This document shows, piece by piece, positions 5,800 through 15,843 of a stretch of 31,969 nucleotides of DNA. Below the pieces are notes generated by a model. That model had not been told where the DNA came from. It ran no database searches and saw only the letters and a list, made by a program, of their open reading frames with translations. The first letter of the stretch is position 1. Each line of letters starts with the position of its first letter. This DNA comes from an uncultured Oscillibacter sp. (GTDB lineage Bacteria > Bacillota > Clostridia > Oscillospirales > Oscillospiraceae), in contig CAJTKE010000025.1 in assembly GCA_910576865.1 (NCBI GenBank), positions 1 to 31,969 on the forward strand, in the 5' to 3' direction. The position numbers were made by a program, and so were the translations under genes.

Positions 5800-6546
5800 T
5801 CACATTGCCATGCCGCCGTCCACCGCCAGGACCTGCCCGGTGATATAGGCGGCGCCGTCGCCGGCCAGGAACGCCACGGCCCGCGCCACGTCCTCCGGCG
5901 CGCCCAGGCGGTTCATGGGAATCCCCCCCTGAGCGGCGGAGCGGGCGGACTCGGACAGGGCGGCGGTCATGTCCGTCTCGATGAAGCCCGGGGCCACGGC
6001 GTTCACCGTCACCCCCCGGGAGGCCAGCTCCTTGGCCAGAGACTTCGTCATGCCGATGACCCCCGCCTTGCTGGCGGCGTAGTTCACCTGTCCGGCGTTG
6101 CCCCGGAGGGCCACCACGGAGCTCAGATTCACGATGCGGCCGTACCGCTGCTTCAGCATCAGCCTGGAGACGGCCTTCATGCAGAGGAAAGCCCCCTTCA
6201 GATTGGCGGATATGACCGCGTCGAAATCCGCCTCGCTCATGCGCATGAGCAGATTGTCCCGGGTGATCCCGGCGTTGTTCACCAGGATGTCGATTCTTCC
6301 GAACGCCTCCACGGCGGCTTTCACCAATTCATCCACCCGGGCGGTGTCGGACACGTCGCAGCGGACCGCCAGGGCTCTGGCTCCCAGGGCCTCCACGGCC
6401 CGGACGGTCTCCTGTGCCGCCGCCTCATTCCCGGCGTAGCAGAGGACCACGTTGGCCCCGCCCTTCGCCAGCTCCAGGCAGACGGCCCGTCCGATGCCAC
6501 GGCTCCCGCCGGTGACCAGGGCGGTCTTTCCCTCGAAATTCATCAT
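5800..6546 (-). CDS. fabG: 3-oxoacyl-ACP reductase
   Basis: FabG reduces 3-oxoacyl-ACP to 3-hydroxyacyl-ACP with NADPH. The 248-residue short-chain dehydrogenase shows the dinucleotide motif TGGSRGIG (12-19), NNAG (90-93), the catalytic Ser (142 or 143), Tyr156 and Lys160 (YAASK), and the FabG ending GQVLAVDGGMAM. The start overlaps the fabD stop; AAGGAG lies 5 nt upstream of the first of two consecutive ATGs. Confidence 0.97.
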   Translation of the reverse strand: MMNFEGKTALVTGGSRGIGRAVCLELAKGGANVVLCYAGNEAAAQETVRAVEALGARALAVRCDVSDTARVDELVKAAVEAFGRIDILVNNAGITRDNLLMRMSEADFDAVISANLKGAFLCMKAVSRLMLKQRYGRIVNLSSVVALRGNAGQVNYAASKAGVIGMTKSLAKELASRGVTVNAVAPGFIETDMTAALSESARSAAQGGIPMNRLGAPEDVARAVAFLAGDGAAYITGQVLAVDGGMAM

Positions 6547-7481
6547 CCGTTCTCCTTTACAAGTCCCTCCAGGGCCTCCACGTCCGCCGCCGTCTCCACG
6601 GCGTGGACCGGGAAGCCGGGGACGGTCTTCTTCACAAAGCCGCTGAGGGCCTTTCCCGGCCCGATCTCCACAATGGCGTCCAGACCCAACTCCGCCATGC
6701 GGCGGATGGAGTCCTCCATGTAGACGCTGCTCCGGACCTGCCGGACCAACAGGGCGGGAATGGCGTCCTCCGCCTCCTTCTCCCGGCCCAGGCAGTTGAA
6801 GAGCACGGGAATCTCCGGCCGGCCGAAGGCCACGCCTTTGAAATACTCCTCCAGCGCCTCCCCGGCGGGCCTCATCAGCGGCGTGTGGAAGGGGCCGCTG
6901 ACCCTCAGGGGCAGGCAGCGCTTCGCGCCCTGCTCCCTGGCCAGGGCGGCGGCCCTCTCCACCGCCGCCTTGTCCCCGCCAATCACCAGCTGGCCCGGGC
7001 AGTTGTAGTTGGCGATGACCACGGTGCCCAGGTCCGCCGCCGCTTCACAGGCCCTTTGCAGCGGTTCCCGGTCCAGGCCCAGAACGGCCATCATGGCGCT
7101 GTCATGGCCCTTGGCGGCCTCCTCCATGGCCTTCCCCCGGAAAGCCACCAGATTCACGGCGGTCCGGGCGTCAAACACCCCGGCGGCGTGAAGGGCGGAG
7201 TACTCCCCCAGAGAGAGACCCGCCGCCGCCGCGGGGACGATGCCCTTTTCCCGCAGCACCGCCGTCAGCCCGGCGGCGAAGGCCACCATGCAGGGCTGGG
7301 TATAGCGGGTCTGGTTCAGGACCCCGTCGGGGTCCTCGAAGCAGGTCCGCTTCAAGTCAAAGTCCAAATCCGCCTGGGCGGCGTCAAAGACCTCCCGAAA
7401 GGCGGGGAACGCCTCGTACAGGTCCGCCCCCATGCCGGGGTGCTGGCTGCCCTGTCCGGCGTATAAAAAACCGAGCTTCAT
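6543..7481 (-). CDS. fabD: Malonyl-CoA:ACP transacylase
   Basis: FabD transfers malonyl from CoA to ACP to supply elongation units. The 312-residue protein has YAGQGSQHPGMG near the N-terminus, the nucleophile Ser90 in GLSLGEYSAL, the active-site Arg region in LVAFRGKAM and His199 in GPFHTPLM. Length is normal. Its start overlaps the preceding gene's stop by 4 nt and its stop overlaps the fabG start. Confidence 0.97.
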   Translation of the reverse strand: MKLGFLYAGQGSQHPGMGADLYEAFPAFREVFDAAQADLDFDLKRTCFEDPDGVLNQTRYTQPCMVAFAAGLTAVLREKGIVPAAAAGLSLGEYSALHAAGVFDARTAVNLVAFRGKAMEEAAKGHDSAMMAVLGLDREPLQRACEAAADLGTVVIANYNCPGQLVIGGDKAAVERAAALAREQGAKRCLPLRVSGPFHTPLMRPAGEALEEYFKGVAFGRPEIPVLFNCLGREKEAEDAIPALLVRQVRSSVYMEDSIRRMAELGLDAIVEIGPGKALSGFVKKTVPGFPVHAVETAADVEALEGLVKENG

Positions 7482-8566
7482 GGCGCGGTCCTCCTTTCGT
7501 TCATGATCTGGTCCATCTGCTCCCTCACCGTGGAGAGGCGGCTGACCTCCCCGGCGTTGGCCCCGCAGAAGAAGAGGCCGTTTTCCCAGTCCCCCTCCAC
7601 GGCGGCGATGAGGGCCTTGGAGATGCAGTAGGGGGCGGTTTTGCAGTCGCAGGCGGCGAGGCAGCGGTCACAGCGGGTGATTTTCGGCTGGACGCCCTCC
7701 TCCACCCGCCGGATCAGCGGGCTCCTCAGGGCCCGGCCCGGCATGCCCACGGGGCTCTGGACGATGGTGATGTCCTCCCTCCGGGCGTTCAGCAGGGCCT
7801 GCTTATAGGCGGGGCTGGCATCGCACTCCTCGGTGGCGATGAAGCGGGTGGCGAACTGGGCCCCCGCCGCCCCCTGGTCCATATAGCGGCGCATCTCCCC
7901 GCCGTTTCGCACGCCCCCGGCCACGAAGACCGGAATGTCCCGCCCGTATTTCTCCCGGTAGGGGGCCAGGGCCTCCAGCACCTCGCTCAGCAGGGCGGAG
8001 AGGGGCCTGGGGCGTCCCGCCTGGGCCTCCCGGGCCTCCTCGGGAGAGAAGCCCAGATGCCCTCCCGCCAGGGGGCCCTCCAGAACCACGAAGTCCGGGA
8101 CCCGTCCATAGCGCCGGTCCCACAGCCTGCAGATCAGGGCGGCGGTGCGGCCTCCGCTGACCACCGGGGCCAAGGCCGCGCTGTCGTTCTCCGACTCCAC
8201 CGCCAGGGCGGGCAAATCCCGGGGCAGGCCCGCGCCGCAGACCACCGCGTCCACTCCCGACCGGAGAGCGGTCCGGACGCTGTCGGCGTACTGGGCGGCG
8301 GCCACCATGACGTTCACCGCCACGAGGCCCGCGCCCCTGGCAAGCTCTTTTGCTTTACTGATTTGGCGCGCCAGGGCCCGCAGGTTTGCCTCCCGGGAGT
8401 TTTCCCGGAAATCCGGCTCCCGGAAGCCGCAGAAGGCGGCGGAGAGGGTCCCCATGCCCCCATTGGCGGCCACGGCTCCCGCCAGCCGCTCCAGGCTGAC
8501 GCCGATGCCCATGCCGCCCTGGACGATGGGCACCACCAGGGCCCTGCCCCGGATGCTCACCGCCAT
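7478..8566 (-). CDS. Second FabK/nitronate-monooxygenase-family flavoprotein with a C-terminal Cys cluster
   Basis: This 362-residue protein belongs to the FMN-dependent TIM-barrel family that includes FabK and nitronate monooxygenases. It shows VQGGMGIG near the N-terminus, LAGGHLGF with a His (170) at the family's catalytic position, and the phosphate-binding segment FVAGGVRNGGEM followed by GAQFATRFIATEEC. Unlike the adjacent FabK it carries a cysteine cluster near the C-terminus (Cys299, 302, 306, 308, 314), which could bind an Fe-S cluster or zinc. It overlaps fabK by 10 nt and fabD by 4 nt, so it is firmly in the operon. It may be a second enoyl-ACP reductase, a redox partner or a repair enzyme; the substrate cannot be read from the sequence. 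Confidence 0.85.
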   Translation of the reverse strand: MAVSIRGRALVVPIVQGGMGIGVSLERLAGAVAANGGMGTLSAAFCGFREPDFRENSREANLRALARQISKAKELARGAGLVAVNVMVAAAQYADSVRTALRSGVDAVVCGAGLPRDLPALAVESENDSAALAPVVSGGRTAALICRLWDRRYGRVPDFVVLEGPLAGGHLGFSPEEAREAQAGRPRPLSALLSEVLEALAPYREKYGRDIPVFVAGGVRNGGEMRRYMDQGAAGAQFATRFIATEECDASPAYKQALLNARREDITIVQSPVGMPGRALRSPLIRRVEEGVQPKITRCDRCLAACDCKTAPYCISKALIAAVEGDWENGLFFCGANAGEVSRLSTVREQMDQIMNERRTAP

Positions 8567-9495
8567 TCCTGACTCACCTGTTCCAGAACGGCCTTTCCTC
8601 CGCCCATCAGCTCCTCGAAGATCTGCCGCAGGGGCCGGACCTCCCGCACCATGCCGGCCACCTGGCCCATCATGACGCTGCCGTGGTCCACGTCGCCCTC
8701 CAGCACCGCCCGGCGGAGGCCCCCCAGGGTGACGGTCTCCAGCTCCTCCAGGGTGGCGCCCCGCTTCTCCAGGGCCAGGTACTCCCGGGCCATCTTGTTC
8801 TTCAGCACCCGCACCGGACCGCCGATGGAGCGGCCCGTGACGGTGGTGTCGGAGTCCTTGGCTTTCAGGACGGCCTGTTTGTAGTTTTCATGAATGGGGC
8901 ACTCCTCACTTGCAAGCAGACAGGTTCCCACCTGGACGCCGCTGGCCCCCAGGGCCAGGGCCGCCGCCATCTGCCGCCCGTCGGCGACGCCCCCGGCGGC
9001 GATGACGGGCACGTCCACCGCGTCGATGACCTGGGGCACCAGGGCCATGGTGGTCATCTCCCCCACGTGGCCCCCGGACTCCATGCCCTCGGCGACAAAC
9101 GCGTCCACGCCATAGCGGCTGAGCCGTTTGGCCAGCACCGCCGCCGCGACGACGGGGATCACCTTGATCCCGGCCTCCTTCCAGGCGGGGACGTACTGCC
9201 CCGGATTCCCCGCGCCGGTGGTGACCACCCGCACGCCCTCATCCAGGATCACCTGGGCGATGTCGGCGGCGTAGGGGCTCATCAGCATCAGGTTCACGCC
9301 GAAGGGCTTGTCGGTCAGCTCCCGGGCCCGGCGGATCTCCTTCCGGAGCCGGTCCGCGTCCCAGCCGCCGGTGGCGATCATCCCCAGGGCCCCGGCGTTG
9401 GAGCAGGCGGCGGCGAACTCGCCGGTGGCGATGTTGGCCATGCCGCCCTGGATAATGGGGAACTCGGTCCCCAGAATTTCATTCAGCTTTTTCAC
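8557..9495 (-). CDS. fabK: Enoyl-ACP reductase II (FMN-dependent)
   Basis: FabK performs the last reduction of each elongation cycle using FMN and NAD(P)H and is the triclosan-resistant alternative to FabI. The 312-residue protein has FPIIQGGMANIATG, GVNLMLMSPYA, GGHVGEMTTMAL with the family His (143) and PVIAAGGVADGRQMAAALALGASGVQ. The frame is open far upstream across fabH, but the real start is the GTG at 9495 (reading MKKLNEILGTEFP), preceded by AGGGGAGA about 7 nt away and 14 nt after the fabH stop. No FabI homologue is seen here. Confidence 0.95.
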   Translation of the reverse strand: MKKLNEILGTEFPIIQGGMANIATGEFAAACSNAGALGMIATGGWDADRLRKEIRRARELTDKPFGVNLMLMSPYAADIAQVILDEGVRVVTTGAGNPGQYVPAWKEAGIKVIPVVAAAVLAKRLSRYGVDAFVAEGMESGGHVGEMTTMALVPQVIDAVDVPVIAAGGVADGRQMAAALALGASGVQVGTCLLASEECPIHENYKQAVLKAKDSDTTVTGRSIGGPVRVLKNKMAREYLALEKRGATLEELETVTLGGLRRAVLEGDVDHGSVMMGQVAGMVREVRPLRQIFEELMGGGKAVLEQVSQEWR

Positions 9496-9509
9496 AGTCG
9501 TTTCTCCCC

Positions 9510-10460
9510 TCACGCAAACTCGATCAAGCACCCGCCCCAGGTGAGGCCGCCGCCGAAGCCCACGGCCAGGATGCGGCTCCCAGGTCCGATCTTTCCCTGC
9601 TCCCGCAGTTCGCTGAGGACCAGGGGGATGCTGGCGGCGGAGGTGTTGCCGTATTCGGCGATGTTTTTGTAATACTTCTCCGGCGGGATGCGGTATTTCC
9701 GCACCGCCAGATCGATGATGCGGGCGTTGGCCTGATGGAAGACGAAGAAGTCCACGTCCTCCACGGTCCGGCCCGTCTTTTTCAGCACCTGATCCACGCA
9801 CCAGGGCACCGCCTCCACGGCGAACTTGAAGACCCGGGTGCCCTCCATGGACAGATAGCTGTGCTCCTCCGACTCCGGGCCGGGGAGGTACAGCAGCTCG
9901 CTGTTCCCGTGACAGCCCAGCACGGCAGAGACGGAGGGCCAGCCCTCCCGGCACTCCACCACGGCGGCGCCGGCCCCGTCCCCGAAGAGGATGCAGGTCC
10001 CCCGGTCCGCCCAGTTGATGACGCGGCTCAGGTTCTCCGCCCCCACCACCAGACCGAATTTCCGGGGGGAGGCGTTCAGCAGGCACTCCATGGTGTGAAG
10101 GGCGAACAAAAAGCCGGTGCAGGCGGCGTTCAGGTCGAAGCAGGGGATGTCCTCGGGAAGGCCCAGGTCCCGCTGGAGGGCGCAGGCGGCGGAAGGGACC
10201 AGGGTCTCCGGCGTCGCCGTGGCCACGATGCAGGCCCCGATTTCCTCCGGGCCGATTCCCGCGTCCGCCAGGCAGCGGCGGGCCGCCTCGGCGGTGATGG
10301 CGGAGATGCGCTCCCCCTCGGCACAGTGATGGCGGGTCCTGATGCCCGTCCGGGCGGTGATCCACTCGTCGCTGGTCTCCACGATTTTCTCCAGGTCCCG
10401 GTTGGTCACCAGCTTTCCCGGCACGCTCCGGCCCGTCCCCCGAATTTTGATTCCGTTCAT
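9510..10460 (-). CDS. fabH: 3-oxoacyl-ACP synthase III
   Basis: FabH starts fatty-acid synthesis by condensing an acyl-CoA with malonyl-ACP. The 316-residue protein has TSDEWITARTGIRTRH, the catalytic Cys114 in NAACTGF, His242 in FHQANARI and Asn272 in EYGNTSAAS, plus the GGGLTWG C-terminal motif. It overlaps accA by 4 nt, which couples initiation to malonyl-CoA supply in one transcript. Confidence 0.97.
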   Translation of the reverse strand: MNGIKIRGTGRSVPGKLVTNRDLEKIVETSDEWITARTGIRTRHHCAEGERISAITAEAARRCLADAGIGPEEIGACIVATATPETLVPSAACALQRDLGLPEDIPCFDLNAACTGFLFALHTMECLLNASPRKFGLVVGAENLSRVINWADRGTCILFGDGAGAAVVECREGWPSVSAVLGCHGNSELLYLPGPESEEHSYLSMEGTRVFKFAVEAVPWCVDQVLKKTGRTVEDVDFFVFHQANARIIDLAVRKYRIPPEKYYKNIAEYGNTSAASIPLVLSELREQGKIGPGSRILAVGFGGGLTWGGCLIEFA

Positions 10461-11269
10461 GGTTCCTCCTTGGGGGGCACGCCCATCTTTCTGAATTTCT
10501 GATACCGCTTTTCCGCCAGAGCGGACCCGCTCTCCTTCAGCAGTGCCGCCAGATGGCGGCTCAGAGCCCGGTCCAGCTCCCGGAAAACCGCCTCCGGGAC
10601 CGTGTGGGCCCCGCCCTCCGGCTCCGGGACCACGTCATCCACCACCCCCAGGGCCAGCAGGTCCGGGGCGGTGAGCTTCATCATCTCACAGGCCTCCTCG
10701 TGCCGGGAGGCATCCCGCCAGAGAATGGAGGCGAAGCCCTCCGGGGACAAAATGGCGTAGACGGCGTTTTCCAGCATCAGCACCCGGTCGGCCACACCCA
10801 GGGCCAGAGCCCCGCCGCTGTTCCCCTCGCCGGTGATGACGGCGATGACGGGGACGGTGAGGCGGCTCATCTCCAGGAGATTCCGGGCGATGGCCTCCCC
10901 CTGGCCCCGGGCCTCGGCCTCCAGGCCGGGGTAGGCCCCGGAGGTGTCGATGAAGGTGAAGACGGGGCGGCGGAACTTCTCCGCCTGCTTCATCAATCGC
11001 AGGGCCTTCCGGTAGCCCTCGGGCCCCGGCATGCCGAAGTTGCAGCGGATGCTCTCCTCCGCCGTCTTCCCCTTCCGGGTGCCGATGACGGTGACGGGAC
11101 GGCCGTGGTACAGGGCCACGCCGCCCAAGATGGCCGGGTCCTCCCGGCAGAGGCGGTCCCCCTTCTGCTGGAAAAAGTCCGTGAAGAGGGCGCCGATGTA
11201 GTCGGTGATGTTGGGCCGCTGGGGATGCCGGGCCGCGGCCACCCGCTCCGCGGCGGTGAGCTTGCTCAT
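10457..11269 (-). CDS. accA: Acetyl-CoA carboxylase carboxyltransferase subunit alpha
   Basis: AccA and AccD form the carboxyltransferase that moves CO2 from carboxybiotin to acetyl-CoA, making malonyl-CoA. The 270-residue product has the AccA signatures RPNITDYI, GDRLCREDPAILGG, the MPGPEGYRKALRLM segment, FIDTSGAYPGLEAEARGQ and GEGNSGGALALGVAD. It overlaps accD by 4 nt at its start and fabH by 4 nt at its end. It is slightly shorter at the N-terminus than the ~320-residue E. coli protein, as usual in Firmicutes. Confidence 0.96.
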   Translation of the reverse strand: MSKLTAAERVAAARHPQRPNITDYIGALFTDFFQQKGDRLCREDPAILGGVALYHGRPVTVIGTRKGKTAEESIRCNFGMPGPEGYRKALRLMKQAEKFRRPVFTFIDTSGAYPGLEAEARGQGEAIARNLLEMSRLTVPVIAVITGEGNSGGALALGVADRVLMLENAVYAILSPEGFASILWRDASRHEEACEMMKLTAPDLLALGVVDDVVPEPEGGAHTVPEAVFRELDRALSRHLAALLKESGSALAEKRYQKFRKMGVPPKEEP

Positions 11270-12116
11270 GGGCGGCCTCCTTTCTCATGGAGCCGCAGCA
11301 GGCGGCTCAGGGTCTCCCGGAGCTCCCCCCGGGGGACCACCGCGTCCACAAAGCCGTGCTCCTCCTGGTACTCCGAGCGCTGGAAGCCCTCCGGCAGGGT
11401 CTCCCCGATGGTCTGCTGGATCACCCGGGGTCCGGCGAAGCCGATCAGGGCCCCCGGCTCCGCCAGGATGATGTCCCCCAGGGAGGCGAAGCTGGCGGTG
11501 ACGCCGCCGGTGGTGGGGTCCGTCAGCACGGAGATGTACAAAAGGCCCTTTTCCGAGAAGCGGGCCAGGGCGGCGGAGGTCTTGGCCATCTGCATGAGAG
11601 ACAGAATGCCCTCCTGCATCCGGGCCCCTCCGCTGGCGGAGAAGAGGATCAGGGGCAGCTTGTTTTTCGCCGCGTACTCAATGGCCAGGGTGATTTTCTC
11701 CCCCACGGCGGCGCTCATGCTGCCCATCATATACCGGCTGTCCAGCACGCCCGCCACGCACCTCCGGCCCCCGATGGTCCCGGAGGCGGTGACGGCGGCC
11801 TCGGTGAGGCCGGTCTTCCGCTGGGCGGCGCGCTGCTTGTCCCGGTAGCCGGGAAAGCTCAGGGGGTCGGCGGCGGGGAGCTTCTCATTCAGCTCCCGGA
11901 AGCTGCCGGGGTCCAGGATGGTGCTGAGGCGGTAATAGGCCCCGATGGGGAAATGGTAGCCGCACAGGGGGCAGACGGAGAGATTCCCCGCCACGTCCTT
12001 CCGCTGGCTCTCCCCGCCGCACCTGGGGCAGACCACCAGCTGGTCCCCGGGGACGTAGTTATCCCGGATGGCCTTCATGGCCAGGAGCCGGGCCCGGCGC
12101 TTGGCAAAGATGTTGT

Positions 12117-12120
<4 letters not shown>
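11266..12120 (-). CDS. accD: Acetyl-CoA carboxylase carboxyltransferase subunit beta
   Basis: This is the zinc-containing half of the carboxyltransferase. The N-terminal zinc ribbon is intact (Cys31, Cys34, Cys50, Cys53 in CPRC...CPLC). The crotonase-like body includes ASGTIGGRRCVAGVLD, MGSMSAAVGEKI, FSASGGARMQEGI and GGVTASFASLGDI. Length is 284 residues, normal for the family. It overlaps both accC and accA by 4 nt. Confidence 0.97.
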
Positions 12121-13489
<1,369 letters not shown>

Positions 13490-13496
<7 letters not shown>

Positions 13497-13909
13497 GGCT
13501 TGTAGCGCATCAGCGCCTCGCCGAAGGCCGCCAGCTCCCCGTTGGCCTTCAGCACTTCCTCGATCACGCAGTCGCAGGGGGCCGGGACCTCGATCATGGT
13601 CTTCATGGCCTCAATGAGGCAGACGGTCCGGCCCTTCTCCACCCGGTCCCCCGGCGTGACGAAGGGGGGCTGCTCCGGGGCGGGGGCGGCGTAGAAGGTG
13701 CCCACCAGCGGGGCGGAGATCACCGGGGCGTCCTCCGCCGCTTTGGGCGCCGCCGCCGGGGCGGAGGAGACCGGGGCGGTCACCGCGGCGGACACGACGG
13801 GCGCCGCCTTCTCAAGCTCTATTTCAAAATCCCCCTGAGACAGCTTCAGCCTGTGCAGGCCGCTGCCGTCAAAGCGGGCCATCAGATCATAAACTTCCTG
13901 GTTGGTCAT
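13490..13909 (-). CDS. accB: Biotin carboxyl carrier protein of acetyl-CoA carboxylase
   Basis: AccB carries biotin between AccC and the carboxyltransferase. The 139-residue protein has an N-terminal region (SGLHRLKLSQGDFEIELEK), an Ala/Pro-rich linker (36-65) and a biotinyl domain with SAPLVGTFY and the biotin lysine Lys103 in EAMKTM (EAMKMM or EAMKLM is more usual). It is separated from acpP by 98 nt containing a strong hairpin, and overlaps accC. Confidence 0.96.
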
Positions 13910-13930
13910 AGTCGTTCCTTTCCAGGCGGC

Positions 13931-13968
13931 CCGCCCCGCCGGAGAGTGGAGCCCTTCCGGCGGGGCGG
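13931..13968 (-). other. GC-rich intercistronic hairpin between acpP and accB
   Basis: CCGCCCCGCCGGA (13931-13943) pairs perfectly over 13 bp with TCCGGCGGGGCGG (13956-13968) around a 12-nt loop. There is no T-run after it on the minus strand, so it is not a standard terminator. It may act as a partial terminator or as an RNA-stabilising stem that keeps acpP mRNA more abundant than the downstream genes; this role is inferred. Confidence 0.6.
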
Positions 13969-14007
13969 CGCTTTCGGGTTGATTTCATGTAGGCGCGGGG
14001 CGCGTCG

Positions 14008-14238
14008 TCACGCCTTGTGGGCCTCCAGGTACTTCACGATGTCGCCCACGGTTTTCAGCTTTTCCACGTCGGCGTCGTCAATGGTGATCCCGCCGGCCTC
14101 CTCCAGGGCCATGACCAGCTCCACCGCCGCCAGGGAATCCGCCCCCAGATCGTCAGCCAGGGAAGCCTCCATCGTCACCTGCTCCGCCTCACAGCCCAGG
14201 GTCTCCACGATGACATCGCGCACTTTCTCGAATTCCAT
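14008..14238 (-). CDS. acpP: Acyl carrier protein
   Basis: ACP carries all acyl intermediates of fatty-acid synthesis on a phosphopantetheine arm. The 76-residue acidic protein has the attachment serine Ser35 in LGADSLAAVELVMALEE and the normal length; DSLA replaces the more common DSLD. The ATG at 14238 follows AAGGAGA with about 7-8 nt spacing. It is the first gene of the 12-gene synthesis cluster and lies directly behind a strong promoter and palindrome. Confidence 0.96.
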   Translation of the reverse strand: MEFEKVRDVIVETLGCEAEQVTMEASLADDLGADSLAAVELVMALEEAGGITIDDADVEKLKTVGDIVKYLEAHKA

Positions 14239-14265
14239 TTGAATTTCTCCTTGTTCGTCGAAATA

Positions 14266-14305
14266 TCAATTATTTTAACTAAAAATATTTAATTAAAATA
14301 ATTGA
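14266..14305 (-). promoter_or_regulatory. AT-rich 40-bp palindrome at the acpP transcription start: candidate operator
   Basis: TCAATTATTTTAA (14266-14278) and TTAAAATAATTGA (14293-14305) form a perfect 13-bp inverted repeat around 14 AT-rich bases. It begins 4 bp downstream of the -10 box, so a bound repressor would block initiation. Such AT-rich dyads are typical for MarR-family proteins including FabT. The regulator encoded at the end of this cluster (3570-4028) is the natural candidate; binding is inferred. Confidence 0.75.
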
Positions 14306-14309
14306 ACTT

Positions 14310-14338
14310 ATTTTACACAGGGAGCCCACGGTTGTCAA
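14310..14338 (-). promoter_or_regulatory. Promoter of the acpP-acc-fab operon
   Basis: TTGACA (complement of 14333-14338) and TAAAAT (complement of 14310-14315) are 17 bp apart on the minus strand. The predicted start falls inside the adjacent palindrome. Confidence 0.85.
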
Positions 14339-14361
14339 GGAAAATTTTCACGGTTCGGCCC

Positions 14362-14390
14362 TTCCTTTTTTTGTGGAAATCTTATATAAT
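14362..14390 (+). promoter_or_regulatory. Probable trkA promoter (good -10, weak -35)
   Basis: TATAAT (14385-14390) is perfect; TTCCTT (14362-14367) at 17-bp spacing is a poor -35. It is back to back with the acpP promoter, 68 nt upstream of trkA. Confidence 0.5.
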
Positions 14391-14457
14391 CAATCTGTTG
14401 TTCCGCGCATCTCCCGGGGATGGTCCCCGGCCTGTCTTTATTCATTAGGAGGCGTGC

Positions 14458-15828
14458 ATGAAAATCATCATTGTGGGCGCTGGCAAGGTGGGTTCCGCCC
14501 TGACCCAGCAGCTCTCCGCCGACGGGCACAACGTCACCGTCGTGGACCAGGACCCCCGGCTGATCGAAAACATCATCAACATCTACGATGTGATGGGCGT
14601 CTGCGGAAACGGGGCGGTCTACAGCGTGCAGAAGGAGGCGGAGGTGGAACGGGCGGAACTCCTGATCGCCACCACCTCCAGCGACGAGCTGAACATCCTG
14701 GCCTGTCTGGTGGCCAGAAAGCTGGGGGCGAAGCACACCATCGCCCGCATCCGCAACCCCGAGTACGAAAAGCAGCTGCGCTTCATGCGGGACGAGCTGG
14801 GCCTGTCCATGGCCATCAACCCCGAGCGGGCCGCCGCCCGGGAGATTGCCCGGGTGCTCCGCTTCCCCGCCGCCATGAAGCTGGAGACCTTCTCCAAGGG
14901 GCGGCTGGAGCTGGTGGAGTACCGCCTCCCCGCCGACTCCGCCCTGGACGGGCTTCAGCTGGCGGACATGTACCGGAACATCCGGGTCCGGGTGCTGATC
15001 TGCGCCGTCAGCCGGAAGGGGGAGACCATCATTCCCTCCGGCGACTTCGTCCTCCGGGCGGGGGACAAGATCTACCTCACCTCCTCCCCGGACCAGCTGG
15101 CCCAGTTCTTCCGGCACCTGGGGGTCTTCCGCTCCAAGGCGTCCACGGTCATGATCGTGGGGGCCAGCAAAATCTGCTACTACCTGACCAGCGAGCTTCT
15201 GAACATGGGCATGTCCGTGAAGATCATCGACCGGGACGAGTCCCGCTGCATCGAGATGGGGGAGCGCCTGCCCAAGGCCCTGGTCATCGTGGGGGACGGC
15301 ACCGACTCGGACCTGCTCCACGAGGAGGGCATCGACCAGACGGACGCCTTTGTGGCCATCACGGGAATCGACGAGGCCAATATCCTGATGAGCATGTGCG
15401 CCGCCCGGGAGTCCGGGAACAGCTGCAAGGTTGTGGCGAAAATCAACCGGAAGTCCCTGGTGGACCTGGTCAGCGCCGAGAGCATGATCGACAGCGTGAT
15501 CTCCGCCCGGTCCACCACCACGGAGCTGATCGTCCAGTACGTCCGGGCCATGGAGAGCGCCGAGGGCGCCAAGATCAAGACCCTCCACCGTCTGGTGGAC
15601 GGGGCCGTGGAGGCCCTGGAGTTCGGCGTGGGACCGGACTTCCCCTACATCGGCGTGCCCCTGAAGGACCTGAAGCTGCGCAACGGCCTGCTGCTGGCGG
15701 GCATCGTCCAGCGCAGCGGGAAGATCATCATCCCCTCCGGCAACGACTGCCTGAGCCTGGGGGACGACGTGATCGTGGTCACCACGGACACCTCCCTGCA
15801 GGATATCCGTGACATCTGCCTGGAATAA
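14458..15828 (+). CDS. trkA: Trk potassium uptake regulatory subunit TrkA
   Basis: TrkA is the cytoplasmic nucleotide-binding ring that gates the TrkH channel. The 456-residue protein has the duplicated TrkA-N/TrkA-C layout: a first Rossmann domain from MKIIIVGAGKVGSALTQQL, a TrkA-C domain around 140-220 (GDFVLRAGDKIYLT), a second Rossmann domain from TVMIVGASKICYYL (~231) and a final TrkA-C domain ending near IPSGNDCLSLGDDVIVVT. AGGAGG precedes the ATG. trkH follows 15 nt later, so the two are cotranscribed. Confidence 0.96.
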   Translation: MKIIIVGAGKVGSALTQQLSADGHNVTVVDQDPRLIENIINIYDVMGVCGNGAVYSVQKEAEVERAELLIATTSSDELNILACLVARKLGAKHTIARIRNPEYEKQLRFMRDELGLSMAINPERAAAREIARVLRFPAAMKLETFSKGRLELVEYRLPADSALDGLQLADMYRNIRVRVLICAVSRKGETIIPSGDFVLRAGDKIYLTSSPDQLAQFFRHLGVFRSKASTVMIVGASKICYYLTSELLNMGMSVKIIDRDESRCIEMGERLPKALVIVGDGTDSDLLHEEGIDQTDAFVAITGIDEANILMSMCAARESGNSCKVVAKINRKSLVDLVSAESMIDSVISARSTTTELIVQYVRAMESAEGAKIKTLHRLVDGAVEALEFGVGPDFPYIGVPLKDLKLRNGLLLAGIVQRSGKIIIPSGNDCLSLGDDVIVVTTDTSLQDIRDICLE

Positions 15829-15843
15829 AGGGGGGACCGCTTT

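Noticed and set aside
9496..10365. A 602-residue open frame extending upstream from fabK across fabH
   Set aside because: The upstream part is an out-of-frame reading of fabH without recognisable motifs; the GTG at 9495 has a ribosome-binding site and gives the normal FabK length.
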